Source: Trichostrongylus colubriformis | Taxonomy: Eukaryota > Nematoda > Chromadorea > Rhabditida > Trichostrongylidae | Direction: 5' to 3' | DNA: 64,000 nucleotides | Assembly (NCBI GenBank): GCA_963978905.1 | Contig: OZ022256.1 | Coordinates: 2,401,501-2,465,500, forward strand | Part shown: positions 25,850 to 38,650 of the stretch, piece after piece | How the letters are laid out: each line of letters starts with the position of its first letter | Position numbering within the stretch: the stretch's first letter is position 1 | The notes under the pieces: model-generated | Told to the model about the DNA's origin: nothing | The model's input: only the letters and a program-made list of their open reading frames with translations | Database searches by the model: none | Position numbers and translations under genes: made by a program

Positions 25850-28800
25850 GCATACGGGTAACCTCGCTCAATTGGCTGCTTTGTCTGCGTAACGAAATGA
25901 TTTCGCAAATTATTCGTATAATTACTCAATTGAGAACCCTTTCACTCATTTGAATGCCATAATTTATGAATTTGCTCGTTGACCAGCTCTATTTGCAGAG
26001 CGATCAATTAACAATTTATTCTTAAAATTGCTATACTTATTCGATCGAGTATGAATTATTCTTACTGTTTCGTTCTCAACTATTCTGTAGTGAGGAGGCT
26101 TGGGCTGAGTGGACAGTTAGACGAGACCACTCAGCATGCCAAAGTGCGAATAAGGTACGAAAGAGGTGTGAAGTAGGTGCGAGACAAAGGTGGTAATGAG
26201 CACTCTGTACAAAAGTAGCACACCCACTTGTACCTGATTGACCGCCCCCGCAAAAGACTTCACATGCTCAATCATATTCTTCTGCCATTACCACTGAATT
26301 GCAGAATACACGGCGCATCACAAGGCAGAATAGGCTAAAAGAGCAGAAGGAGACTGCCTTGTCAGGGGAGTGAAGAGAGACATCCTTAATGAAACTGTAA
26401 ATGGCCTAGTGTTGTCTGAACCTCCGCTATGCTTGAACAGTTCGGGAAGGGAGCAAGGGCGGACTCGGGTGGGTGGCACAAACGAGCGTTGCCTAGCAGA
26501 GATTGTTTGATGATGTGGGACGCGTAGAGAAATTCTGTGGGAGCGCTGGCACCGTATCGTCGACGACAATGTGGCAACAGGTTCCACGGCCACGGCTGTC
26601 CTCATCTACATTTCATATTGACTAGCAAGGGGATCACGATCCGACTTACCAAAAAACCATTTATGTCTCTCTCAAACATGTTTTCAGCAGCCAATTAAAA
26701 TAATACATAGATACATACTAATGGAACGAAAAGCTTCAGCAGTTTAATTCCTGCATTTAAAATTGAAAACCAGGAGGTGGTCCACGGAAAGGGCGAAAAT
26801 GGAGTGAACTTGTCACAAATCGACTGAAATTGAAAACGTCAGGTATTGATGGTGTAGGTAAACTCGAAAACCGGTACCGGTAAAGTGAGTCGCCGCCCTT
26901 TCACACCTCAACAAAGTCCGTGCTGCGATGGACCAAAGAACACACGAGGAAGAGACCTCGATGGTGTCCATTAAAGGTTTCTGGCAGGGAACTTTTAATT
27001 GGGAAACCTGAAACAACGAGAAGATGAAGATGCGAGGGTCCAGTGGACTGGTAGGAGTTCTACAACCGAAAAACACAAAAGCGAGGACATGGGGCTTAAT
27101 AGCTAACAGTCACCCAGCCCGCCCAGCCAGCTGGTCAGTTCATCTGTTAAACCATCGTACCGACTGTTAATTTGATTCGGAGTCAATTTTTAAGTTGTTT
27201 CTCCTCAATTACTGTCAATTTAAAATAATTAATCAAATAAATAAATTCAGAACAAGGATGAGATATACATATAACATAGGTGAAAGTAGCTATGACATGG
27301 TAGGAGATTAGGGACACGGGAGGAGACCTTTTTTTAGAAAAGTTCTGCACCTTTTGGTTGATACACATGCACTTCCTGTATAATAATATCTTCGAAACCA
27401 ATTGCGCATAGTGAAATACATCATGATACTACGTGGGTACCGACAGAGGGGATGGGACATTTCCAGATAATGCTATGAATATGCCCCCATATCAAAAAAA
27501 ACAAAGCAGCAAAGGCGACAGGATGATGTTAAGCGATGATTGAACAAGCTGGTGGTACTTTGGCTAAGCCTGGATAGAAGGAAGTTTTTGGGCAAGTAAA
27601 TGTGAACCACTTCTCTCCCCCTCCTCACCCACCGTATTCACGGAGCCTTACGTCACTGTTCATGCACTCATATGAACAGGTACAGCTCGTAGAGGTATTC
27701 GGTAATGTTAGAATTGCAGAGTTACAGTGAAACCACTAGGTTGATGGCAAATTAACAAACAACGGTGACTGTTAACGACAAAAAAACGACAAACAAGCAT
27801 GTAGTTGGGAATGCCTGGTAATATCAATGATCGAGAAAGTTTGCTGTAGATCTAACGATTCGATGTGACATGTGGCTATCCACTCATTTTCCCCGTTACA
27901 TGGATTCGGATTCAAGGTTGACGGGGGGGGGAGGGGGAGGGGGTTAGCATTCCAAGCCATTGCATTAAAGTTCACATGGTAATATTTATAATTAAAGCAA
28001 GCCAAAGATATGAAAAAGTATACGAAGAAGTGATTGTGAGCCAAGATGTGTGTGTTCATCCGAGGAAGGAAAGGAGTAGCTTAGGGTGGACGAACGTCGT
28101 CGAACGTCGTCTGCCCCTCCCCCCCCCCCCCCTCCATACGGCGCTCTTAAAAAAATGTAAGGGGATTCGAAAGTGCGAGGTAATACATCATGGAAATAAT
28201 TTCAATTCCAAAAAATCTCCAGCACTATTGATTGGGAGGACTAACGTGTGCGTGTGTGTGCATAATGCCAAATAGCGGAACAGGAGATCGGCAGCGAAGA
28301 GTAATCATTACCCACCAAAGAAGGGTCATAAAACGGTTACCATCCGCACAAAGAACTCGGAAGAGAACGAATCAGCAGCAGGATACGGTAGAATGCTACC
28401 GTAATCTATGACAGGGGAATCATAAGTGATGAAGTGCGAAATCGAGAGATGAACGATGTCGAAAACCTGTCGGTTCTAATAGATTGGTATGATCGCCTGA
28501 CACGGGAAACGATCGATTGTCCAGCGGAGGCCGTTCGTTGCTCCCACCAACCACCTGCTGAGGTCCGGTAAGGGAATGCGTGTGTGCGTTGGAGGTGCGC
28601 AGACCTCTGCCAAGGTCGGTCATGCAAATTGTCGCACCACCTGCCTGATAAGGTCATTTTTGTATGCTTGATATCGTTGGATAGGGTGATGGCAGGATGA
28701 TTTACTGACACAGTAGAAAATGTGGATATGTATGGGTGGGGTGTGGGTTGAAACTCAAAGATTTTGACCACAGCCTGCTATTAAGTGATAACCTGTGGCC

Positions 28801-29269
28801 TTCGGCCTTGTGATATAGTGATATAGGTATTCAGAAAATCTGTTCATGCAAATTCCAACCTCCGTACAAATCAGCTACGTTGTATTCATGACTGGATGAT
28901 TTTACCGTAACGTTGCACATGAAAAAAGGTGAATTTTCAAAATGAGAAAAATAAAGCCTTCTGTATATATCACTTCGGTCGTGCTACATGTACTACCACA
29001 TACCTTAACATCAACTAATTATTTTCCAAAGGGTGCCTCCCAGTTTAAAAGCCTGTCGTTACTAATACATCGCCTCATTCATTAATCTGATTCCGTTTCA
29101 ATTGTTGTACATCGTATTAGATAATTTAGGCCTGAAAATATCATCAGCTGGTAATTAGCCTAAACATTGGTTGAGTACTGTTGAGTTTTCTTCATTTCTC
29201 TTTAATATTATTCTGAGTTAGCAATAACGACATTGTCTTGGTTAAGGCACGTCTAGTGACGTATTGAAA

Positions 29270-29308
<39 letters not shown>

Positions 29309-30180
29309 GAGAAGACCCAATTTCTCAATATCAAATGTCACACTCACTGCTCATTTCAGTATTCGTACAATGGTTTACTTGCTTTTCAAAGCAAAGACTA
29401 TTACAAATAACACGTGGATGGGATGGGCATAGACACCGCTTGACATGACGGCCCTAACGACCGTGTGTCCCATCCGTCACTCATGGGGAGGGGCATTTCA
29501 GGTAAGTCAACATTGTAGTACAAAGCCAATAGAAGTGGACATTGAGAAGAAATCATGGTGAATTGAGTGCTGTGGATGTGGATTCCGTTTTCTTAACCAT
29601 TTTGTTTTAAACATTTTGATTCCACATCCCACAACCAAAACACTTTCATGGGCACTGGAACCTCAAGAAGGCTCCATATAGGTACAGATAAGGGGGGGAG
29701 GGACATTTCAAGCTCCTTAATTAATTCTTGTTCCATTATAATCAAATCACTTCAAAAAAAAAAAACGAGAAGGCGATATGACGAAGTGATTGTTATAGAG
29801 TGTGGGTTTTGATCCAGGAAAGAAGGAGCTTTAAGGTGGAGGTGTCTTTAAGGTGGCTGCCCCCCCTATCCCAGTAGCCATTCACTCCATTACTACACTC
29901 ATGGTCAAGAGATCGAATCCTTATAAAAACTCTGCCCCTATGAAGTTGAAATGGTAGTTTTCAGATCCTTTTAATACATATGTGGACAGACACACAACAT
30001 GTACAATTTAATTGCGATTATTTGTTTTTTATTTCGTTCAACTTCAGAGGAAATCAAAGGAATGCTATTGCTACAGTACGCAATATAAATACATCTTTCT
30101 GGACATTATTTCCGGATCAATGTGAGGAAGAAGGGGGATCGTGTACTACTGAATATCACCCACCCCGACGCTCCATCTCT
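25850..30180. other. Long stretch without a supported gene
   Basis: AT-rich, with many short frames and no recognisable domains. It holds an (AAAT)n run at 29266-29308 and poly(G) or poly(C) runs near 27923 and 28120. No TIR element as clear as elsewhere was seen. The downstream exons of the minus-strand gene at 32145-32398 should lie here or in 30.4-32.1 kb, but I could not identify them. Confidence 0.5.
29266..29308. repeat. AAAT microsatellite
   Basis: About ten units of AAAT in tandem (GAAATAAATAAATAAATAAA and onward), preceded by a CACGTCTAGTGACGTATTG motif. Confidence 0.9.
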
Positions 30181-30190
30181 CACCCTCTCT

Positions 30191-30366
30191 TAGGCCGCGT
30201 TAATACTTTGTGCCGGCAGAGCATGACTGCGTTCGCGCAGCGAGGCAGAATGGCAAGGAGAGATGCGGAGACGACGCAGGCTACGAGAAAGAGTGGCACA
30301 GGCGAAAACGCAGAGACACGCAACCTCGCCCTGCCGCCAGCACCGCCAACTATGAATGCGGTCATA
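30191..30366. repeat. Palindromic MITE (CGTTCATACTTTGC family)
   Basis: Arms TAGGCCGCGTTAATACTTTG and CCAACTATGAATGCGGTCAT, with the standard interior. It lies in a region without a supported gene. Confidence 0.8.
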
Positions 30367-31903
30367 GCCTATGCAAAGTTTACCATCCTTCCCTCTCCAC
30401 TGGGAAAACAACTTTATCAGTGTGACGTGTTCTGGAAATTAAGCCGTCGTTGCTTGGCGTGGTATCATGTGTATTCGGTGCAGTACGCTGCAATAGACAG
30501 TTCACACTGATCATCATTTTCAAATGTTATTTACGACATATCATGGAGAAGCACAACAAGCACGATAGGCGTAAGCAGACTTCAACTGCTACTTCCGCGC
30601 ACCCAATGCACAGCTCCTCCTTGAAACTTTTGCAGCCGTTTTCTGGAATTGAGAGATGAATAGATAAAGTATGAAATATGTTCAAAGAAAACCACTAAAA
30701 GCGAAGGGAGGGCTGGAGCGGTACGTTATTGTGGATTTCAGGCGAACGGCTACTGAGATTGCGCTGCGTGTACGGGAGCAGGATGTCTTCAAGTGGCTAG
30801 CAGATTCCCACGGCACCACTCCTCCCACTACTTCACCACGCATTGTGCCGTCTATAGAGAGATAATGAGCACCTGATTTGTGGCAGCCATGATGATCCGA
30901 CCCCGGTTGAATACGAATCGTAGGGCTGAAATAGGAAGTATTTAAACAGAAGAGAATAATAGTAGACGAGTACGTCTGGAATATTTTATGCTTCTAGTGA
31001 GTGAGGTCTTCCGATGCTCACGACACCGGAAGGGGTACTTTTGGACGATTGTGGAGCAGGGGAGTAGAGACGACGTGGTCGAAAAACGAGAAATGGGCCC
31101 CCTTCTTACTTCTTCCCTTTCGCCTCCTCTGCATCACTGGCCCCAGAGTGGCAGATGCAGATGGCGAGGGACTATGCTAGCAGGCCGCGAGCGTCGCCAC
31201 GCCCTCGCAGCAATTCGTCCAAGCGCTGCAGCTCAAAGTGAAGCGCCAAAAGATTGCTGTGAAGGCTATTAAGACACGTTTCCGAACGTAAATTAATCCA
31301 CGGATTATCTCTTTGAAAATAACTTTTCCATCAATAGGAAACATCTTTCACAGTGGTGTTTTCATTCATTGACCCCCCCCCCCTCCTTGCAGTGCTGCTG
31401 CTAGGGATTCTATTTAGGATTGTTACCACGACGCTATCAGTGCAATGATTAAAGGCGGTGTGGGTGTCCACAAGTGGGGAGTCATTACTACTGGAGGACC
31501 AAGACGGTGGCTTGTAGGTGAATCGACACCAATCAACTGTACAAAGGGAGGGGGGGGTCGTATTTCTCGCATTTTTTTTGCCGTTTAAATTCTTTGTTTG
31601 GCCTTAGCTGCATTAATTAACAACATCGACAATCGACGATCAGCACATTACCCCTCCCCTCCCCCTGGTTCCTACCATGCACGATCTTTCAAAACGAAGT
31701 CATGCTCTATCGGCGCTCTGCTTCCATTGTCGGCCTAACCCAACCAGTCCTTCGAGAATTCTGGGAAACCTGGGACTAGCAGGTAGCCCCTACTATCCCT
31801 GTTTCCCGTGATCCTGGAGGTCAAGCGCCTATACGGCTGAAGTTATAGGATCATCGTTGCCCATGGGCTCTCTGGGTTCTCATTTCACAACCCGCATCCT
31901 TGT

Positions 31904-32079
31904 AAGACGCGTTCACACTTTGCGCCGGCTGGGCGTAGCGGCGTTTACAGGCAGCGATGCAGAGTGGCACGGGGAGGTGCAGAGATAACGCAAGCAACGA
32001 GAGAGGGTGTCACAGGTGGAGACGTGGAGACGCACAGCCAAGCCCTGTCGCCGGATCCGTAAAGTATGAACGCGGCCTA
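31904..32079. repeat. Palindromic MITE (CGTTCATACTTTGC family)
   Basis: Arms AAGACGCGTTCACACTTTGC and GTAAAGTATGAACGCGGCCT. Standard interior with GGGCGTAGCGGC and GGAGGTGCAGAGATAACGCA. It ends about 65 bases below the donor of the 32145-32260 exon, so it is intronic to that gene if the gene continues. Confidence 0.8.
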
Positions 32080-32144
32080 ATGGTGGTTAAATTCTCCTCA
32101 CGATTTCGGCTGGCGCAAAATTTATACAATAATAAAAAGCTCAC

Positions 32145-32398
32145 CTGTCATAACATTTCGGTGACTGTTCCATAACAAGAGCTAGAGGGACATCAGAAAG
32201 ACCGGGGAGTTGTTTGACTTCGTCGTACGCGGGGAGTGAATCTACTTCGAATCCATCCACCTGCCAAATCTCAGTTTTGAGTGGAACAATTTCAAGGTCT
32301 GTCGCATAGTGACAACCTACCTTTGATTGTGACGCTGTGGAAACTTCGAGATCTTCATAGTTGGGAGGTGCATCGTCTACTGGTGCACTAGGATTCAT
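32145..32398 (-). CDS. Unrecognised acidic protein with PY motifs, first two exons only
   Basis: Exon 1 is 32398-32321 (26 codons from ATG) and exon 2 is 32260-32145 (116 bases, ending in phase 2 before GTGAGC). A 60-base intron (GTAGGT..TTTGGCAG) lies between them. The product begins MNPSAPVDDAPPNYEDLEVS and continues acidic, with LPAYDEV near residue 36. PPNY fits the PPxY ligand of WW domains (Nedd4-type ubiquitin ligases), and LPAY is a close variant. Both lie at the N terminus, as in several membrane adaptors, but no membrane segment is seen because later exons are not identified. No family is assigned. An intron-retained reading also stays open, which is why the frame looks continuous. 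Confidence 0.6.
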
Positions 32399-33344
32399 CC
32401 TCGTAGAAATGCAAAAGTAGGAAGCAAAGAATATACAGCTGAGTAAGAGTAAAGATTTTTGAGCTATTAGATATTCCGCGATATAAATGAAAAGGCTAAT
32501 GAAAAGGGGGTGGTACCCTTACGTCCGGATTTCGCACACTACCAGCGGGGTGCGATGCAGTGTATGCGAGCTATGCGCATCGCGGTAGCAGAGTCTTAGA
32601 ACGATTACATGGCAATGCTAGGAGCGCGATACTCAGTTGACTTGTAATCGCTTTGAGACCCAACAACATGGCGTCTTTAGCTCGTCCGCATTGCTTCGCT
32701 TGCGGCATGCCGCAGTGCGAAATCCTGACATAACGGTACTCACCCGAAAAGGGGGAGAGGGCATTTCGTAGAGTGCGCGGTTTCAGTACATGTCTCATCA
32801 CATAATAAATCTGGTGACGTGTTATCGACTTGTTCAACAATACCAATGTTCAGGGTTTAACAGAGTTTGACAGATTTAAGATGCACAGATGTTCAACATT
32901 TCATAAAATCCCCCCCCCCCCCCTCTAATATTCAATAAGTGTAAAATCGCAAAGGAATGAACTACGCTGCTGATCGCGTAGAGAACATTTATAAGGATTC
33001 GTTGATGTTGATTCGTCACCGATGACACAAGCTGATAAGCTGATAGTAAGCGGACGAGCGTACTGAAAAAAGAAATCACGAAAAACTTCCGGCTGATAAG
33101 CTTCCGAGGCTTATTGTAGGTTATAAATTCTGTGGATGAACAAATCACATGGTAAATTTACAGTGATGTCGTGATATGGGCACAAGATCACGGCGATGAT
33201 GCAGGTTTATTTATAGGACCCCCTGACAAAACCACACAATCGTCTTCTTCTTCTCTCTACATCCTCCACTTCTCTGTGATAACCCATAACCCATCATAGT
33301 TAAACAAATGGCACGGCATATCATCTCTGAATAACTGACGAGAT

Positions 33345-33432
33345 AAACCGCGTTCATACTTTGCACACTAACGCCGGCACCGGCAGCGACGGCGTCAACA
33401 TCGTGTGCCCGCCGTCGACCACGGCGGTTTGG
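33345..33432. repeat. Partial palindromic MITE, variant interior
   Basis: AACCGCGTTCATACTTTGCA followed by ACGCCGGCACCGGCAGCG and GTCGACCACGGCGGTTT. It is the left part of the same subfamily as 8311-8544; the AAACCG/CGGTTT ends may be a shortened inverted pair. Confidence 0.6.
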
Positions 33433-33572
33433 CATGGTCCAGAAACACAATTGAGAAGATATAATTCTGATGCATGTTATACGTCGCTAAGATTCTGCAA
33501 CAGCATCTGAGACGAACATGGGATAGGAGAGTAGAGCCGCCCCTTCATAAGAAGCTCTCGCAGCATTAATTG

Positions 33573-33680
33573 GTACAATACCGCTCGCGTCGGGGGAGTA
33601 ATTTTCGCCTTGCGACGGTTTGTTCGCGAACAAACCGTCGCAAGGCGAAAGTTACTCCCCCGACGCGAGCGGTATTGTAT
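33573..33680. repeat. Near-perfect 108-bp palindrome
   Basis: GTACAATACCGCTCGCGTCG reads into a centre TTTGTTCGCGAACAAA and back out through CGACGCGAGCGGTATTGTAT. Only about one base pair of the arms mismatches (AGTAATTTTCGCC against GGCGAAAGTTACT). It would fold as one long hairpin with essentially no loop and contains no reading frame of note. Its arms do not match the main MITE family. Confidence 0.9.
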
Positions 33681-33772
33681 ATCTGTTAGAAGGTGCTCAT
33701 CATCATTCATAGCGACATTAATACGCTGTTCAACAGTTGCCATATATTTTCCTCAATTTTCGTCATGTCAAA

Positions 33773-34084
33773 TAAGGCTGTGTTCACAGTTCTTTAATTT
33801 GCGGAATTGCAGAATTGCGGAATTTGCAGAATTTCGGAAAGAAGAAGAGGTACGTATCGATCGGGAGAATTGCGGAATTCGCGGAATTGTGGGAATGCAG
33901 AATCGTGGAATTTGCGAAATTGAAGAATTGTGGAAAGCGTCGATACGTATCTAGTGTTTTTCGCAAATTCCACAATTCATTACCACAATTCCGCAGAATC
34001 CGCAATCTTCCCAGTTGATGCGTATCTTCATCGTTTTTCGCAATTCTGCAATTCCGCAAATTCCAAAACGGTGAACACAGCCTG
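33773..34084. repeat. Palindromic MITE, GGAATTGC subfamily
   Basis: Arms GGCTGTGTTCACAGTTCTTT and CAAAACGGTGAACACAGCCT. The interior is made of many GCGGAATTGC-type units in one sense on the left and complementary TTCCGCA units on the right. The layout resembles 16515-16734, but the word differs (GAATTGCGG instead of GCGATTTT). Confidence 0.75.
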
Positions 34085-34978
34085 AGGAGCAAATTTTCAC
34101 TTCCAGGCTTGCTGCTGCTGCTGCTGTGCTTGAGCCATCATATATTGTCGTCTAATTATATAATGACTGAAGATTTGGTGACATCTCATACTCTGGCACT
34201 GACTGGTATGAAAAATAGCATATATTCAAAAAGCGCTTTCAGCATGTCAAAAAACTGGGACCCTGTTATCCAGTGAACCTTAACCATGTCCATACAAAAT
34301 ACTGAAGGATATAAAAGTATGAATAGAACAATTACCCAATCCCGTTAACTACATGAATATATTTGTGAAGAAACATCGATTCAGTTTTTTGGACAATTCA
34401 ATGACGACGGGAAGGTACAATTTAAACGGTCCTAGACAGCTTCTATACTATTTCTTAAGCATTGTTACCAATTGTGCTCTTCTTAGACTTTCAAATTTAG
34501 GACGTAGTAGTGAAAAGCCCTACCGAGAGTGATATTTACAACCAGTTCACGCCCTACATAATTTGCGACGGACCATCTCACAAAATCCGTTGATTGCTTG
34601 TTAAAATTTTTCTCTACTCTTGGATCATCATACATTTCAATCACTGAGGGCTTCATAACTTTGCTTAACCATTACGGAACGTCATCCAGTGTTAATTACG
34701 TGGGCTTACTAGGGTCGAGGCGAGGAACAGCATAAGAACACCCGACGGACCCAATCATCGGACCAACCAACCCTGCTCCCTGCCCGACGCCCACCTCGAC
34801 GACTTCCTCGCCAGGCCTCGGAACCAGACGCATCCCGACGACCAAGATATTGTGTGATACGTGTGTGTCGATAAAGTGTTAATAAATCTTATTATTAATT
34901 CCTGTAGTCGAACCTGATATAACCACTTATGCACTTGAAAGTATTTTATTTACAACAGATTTCTCATTAACCTTATTC

Positions 34979-36236
34979 TCAGAAAACGAATCCATGGCAA
35001 GTGAGATTATCTCCTGTCACTGAACAGAACTCTGCTCCACTCGTGTACGAAAAGTCGAGTTCATGTGGTGTACAGACCACCAGCACGTCTCTACCGTAGT
35101 GATTCATCAACGATCGGAGTATTAGCTCACGAGACTCGGAAATTGACGACGTCATGCTCTGAATTATAACGTATTCAAAACTCACAAGAGCAAGGATAAT
35201 CATGACTCGAGAACATAAGCAGGATAGGCATCAGGCTCTCAACTAAGTTAGGTTATGCTAAGGGGCGGCGAAAACGCCCGTTAGCGCGCGCCTAATTCAC
35301 AGCATGTCCAGTAAGACACTTGTCGCGCGCGTAGTGACCTATTTAGTGTGTCCTGATCCATCCCAATTAGCACAAACTTTTTTATTCGTTCATCACCATA
35401 CTCATTGCGCTAGCTGAGCGCGCGGTTGCGTTGCCGTCAACGTGACCTGCGACGAAAAGCGAGCAGAAAAATCACGCTTAACCACCGGTTACTTCTTAAC
35501 GGGACAGGATGCTTTTTGTGCTATACTGTGATGTTTATGAAGGTGCAATGAGCCTACAATCGAATTTTCTACAGAAAACCTTACTTGCTCGATGATGGTT
35601 CCAACGGTTTCACTGCTACAAGACTCATTCCAAGGAGCAAATCGTGGTGTCACGTCTCTGAAAAATGCAAGTTTCTCATTAAGGAAGAGCAGGTTTCGTA
35701 TGATTCCTCAGGAGCTCTCTGGCTTTTCGCAGCTCTCTAAAATTTTTTTTAGGGGATAGCTTCGATCTTTTGAGGTGCATCATCCTGGATAGGAATATGC
35801 TACGACAGATGGCGATTTCATAATGTTTGAAGAGCTACCAGAAATTTATCCTATTATGTTTTTGATTGCGTTTTTTTTTTCAGTTCACCTCATACTTGAC
35901 ATTACGTACCTCTTGACTCTTCCTCGATATGGAAAACCACCACCATATGGTTGTCCACCACCGTATCCAACACCGGCATATGAAGGACCACCGCCATATG
36001 GACGTCCAATGAACTGTCCTGATCCCACACCAGTGGCACTGGAGATACTTTGTGAAGAAGCAGAGGCGGCAGCTGCACAAGGAGGTGGAGCACAGATACA
36101 AGTCGGATGTTGAACACCCAGAAGATCCCACAAGATCGATGTGGCCACAGGAATGTACGATAAGGCGGCAAGCTGGAAATAATGCTCAAGTGATCAGCAA
36201 AACTTTACCTACCGTGAACTGGGAGAATGAAAACAT
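34979..36236 (-). CDS. Ground-like (GRL) domain secreted protein, Gly/Tyr-rich
   Basis: Four exons: 36236-36213, 36172-35910, 35657-35585 and 35158-34979. Lengths sum to 540 and phases close, giving 179 residues. It starts MFSFSQFTLAALSYIPVATS, a typical signal peptide split by intron 1. Next come a Cys pair (CICAPPPC), an alanine/serine stretch and a glycine-tyrosine-proline region (GGGPSYAGVGYGGGQPYGG), ending RVKR, a furin-type basic site. The C-terminal ground-like domain, of the nematode extracellular GRL and hedgehog-related families, begins at CSSETVGTIIEQ and contains VVCTP, SYTSGAEFCSV and a terminal TCHGF. The final exon is preceded by ATAATTCAG. AATAAA on the minus strand lies at 34945-34950, about 30 bases past the stop. 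A paralogue lies at 41198-42201. Function is not known in detail for this family; cuticle or extracellular-matrix association is inference. Confidence 0.85.
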
Positions 36237-36299
36237 TTTCAGAGCTTGTGCAAAATGTAGAGGTCTCCACTCAGACTGAAGCTTTGGAGAAGTGATATT

Positions 36300-37560
36300 T
36301 TTGTGATTCGTTTATTAGAAAGCCAACTGTTTTTATTTCTCGATTTTGAACATTTCATTTCGTTCTTTCTCCACTGTTACACTACTGCCCACCTCTATTT
36401 TCATATCCCACAATTTTTCACAACTTGCTTAAATTACCCTTAGCGGTGTCTATAAGTGCGTATGTCTTGACCAGACAGATCATAGATTCGGTGTGACCCC
36501 GATCGATATTCTGTGACACGATGTGTTGCAAAACTCGTCTTAAAATGAATGGGGCGCCAAAACCTTGGAGATGGCAGCAACTATACTAACATGACTTTAC
36601 AAGATTCGCCCCGATAACCAGCGCGATCATAAGCCAAGTAGTGTAGGGGACAGGTTGTTGACATTTTACTCATTTGAGACATGTTGTCACCTCCAAGGCA
36701 CATACCGACGAAAATTGATTTCTGTGGAACTTACAATTAGTGCAAGCTCAGCAAGGATCATTTATTCGTGTGAAAAGAAGTCATGTTACTATACATAGTT
36801 GCCACCACCTCCAAGGTTTTGGCGCTCCCTTTATCTTTAGACGAGTTTTGCAGCACATCGCGTCACAGAATATCGATCGAGGCCACACCGAATCTGTAAT
36901 CTGTCTGAAGTCACACGCAGTCATACGCTCAGAGGCACCGTTGAGGAATTAGGCAAATTGTGGAAAAATCGTGGAATATGTAAGCGAAAGTGGCTAGCAG
37001 TGCAACGAAGGAGAACTTCACATTTCTGTAATTATGAAGCCTCCCTTTTGTGTTACCACCCTGTTGAGAAGGCTCACTACTGGATAATTCTGACGTGTCA
37101 CTATGTTAGGCAGGGGTGGCAAAGTTGCTACGTAGCGCAAGTTTTTGAAACGGCAGCGGTAAACAAGCACAGTGTTGGGTGGACCGGTTCCTTACCTTGA
37201 CCACATAACATACGCACTCATCGTTACATTACAACTACGGTTGCGAGAAGCAACCCTGAAAAACGGGTGCAACTGTGTGTAACAGACAACAAGGAACGGT
37301 CCTTAACTATGTCTCAAGGTTTTGAATTTATCACTTGAAAAATTTATCACTTAATAAGATTCACAGAAAAATGTAGCATTGTTGGCGCGCACACCGCACC
37401 ACATCACCCATACCGAGCACCAGCTTTATGGACAGTGACTTGGCTTTTCTACTGCTCATATACTACAATGCACAAACTGTTCTTCCATATTTCTCGACTG
37501 TTGTAAAAGCCCTGAGTTTGAGACTGACCTTCTAAAGTAAAGGTGGCACTAGGATAGGAA
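36300..37560. other. Intergenic, no supported gene
   Basis: Upstream side of the 34979-36236 gene. Blocks near 36530-36620 (GATGTGTTGCAAAACTCGTC and CAAAACCTTGGAGATGGCAG) are repeated inverted near 36790-36860 (CCACCTCCAAGGTTTTGGCG, GACGAGTTTTGCAGCACATC), forming an inverted repeat about 300 to 400 bases long. No domain is recognised. Confidence 0.55.
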
Positions 37561-37564
37561 AATT

Positions 37565-37930
37565 TCGGACGAATCGGAAAAAGGTCGAGTCGCTTAGTAA
37601 TACAAAGATGAAGAAACGGAAGAAAATCCCGAGAATTAGGGCTCCCTTTCCACCACTGATTCTCGACGCGGACGATCTTTCCGTCCAGAAGCGGGTAGTC
37701 CGGACGAGTTTTCCACCGTCAATTTGTAAACACGAAGGGATGTTCGCAAATACGGCAGCATTTACTATTTTCTGGAGTGAGCTTCAAGCTACTCAAGCCA
37801 AAATTAAGAAAGCGCTTCGCGATACCTCTAACCCTGCCGGATCTCCTTGGCCACCCTCCCGTGACAAATCAGGAATCACGTCGCCTGGAGGCGGAGTCTA
37901 TCTTCTAGAGGCGTCAGCTGTTAACCGTAC
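37565..37930. repeat. Dispersed repeat, copy 3
   Basis: Blocks GAGTCGCTTAGTAATACAAA, GCGGGTAGTCCGGACGAGTT, GGAGTGAGCTTCAAGCTACT and GATCTCCTTGGCCACC lie in the same order as in 21160-21600. It extends at least to GGAATCACGTCGCCTGGAGG. Confidence 0.7.
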
Positions 37931-38630
37931 GGCTGGGTGGGGGAAGGAGGCGAAATGGTTTGACTGAGGCTGTCTATGGTTTAAATCTCCATAGTAAACT
38001 GAAGTAGCCTTTGTGGTGAAATCACATTTATTTGGGCAGTTATATTGTAAAGGGTGTCATTGGACTGAGGGGGGACATTTTATAGATTATGCTATTTCAG
38101 GACACAGTTCTTCACATGATAAACCAGGAAACACGTTCGTATATGCTAATCTTGTAAAGATATGTCAATGCGTAACCTTTGACAAGTCTGACACTTAATG
38201 ATACATAGATGTTCAACGCTTTACAAAATGTCCCCCCCCCTCCCCCTCCTCCCCGCTGCACGACAATAGGATAGCATCTGAAAAGTGACAGCAATGTTTC
38301 GCACTATATCGACAGAATTTCACCCAACATTTTCACTTTGCACCAAAATAAACGGAAAAAGTCGATATTTTGATAAAAACATACCAAGACCAAAAAGTGT
38401 ACCGTCATGGTGGCGCGGGAGAAAAGTGGAAAACCAGAAATGGTCATAGGTGTCTATATACTGCACTAAACACGTGTTGTTGTTTATGAAGGCATGTTCG
38501 TTCAGCGAAAAGCACCTGATGACTTGAGAGTAAGAAAACTATTTGCAAGCATTGCATACTTGAAGCACTTTAGGCGCGCTTCCCTGAGTGGTAATGAGTA
38601 GGTGCTATCTGAGAGAGAGGAGGGAGGGGA

Positions 38631-38650
38631 GGGGGGGGGGGGGGGGGGGG
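38631..38650. repeat. Poly(G) run of 20
   Basis: Twenty consecutive G, preceded by AGGGAGGGGA, so the G-rich strand spans about 38 bases and could form a G-quadruplex. It lies in a region (38.0-39.1 kb) without a supported gene. Confidence 0.95.

Noticed and set aside
28406..28771. 121-codon minus frame
   Set aside because: No domain, no splice context, and an overlapping frame of similar length; treated as chance.
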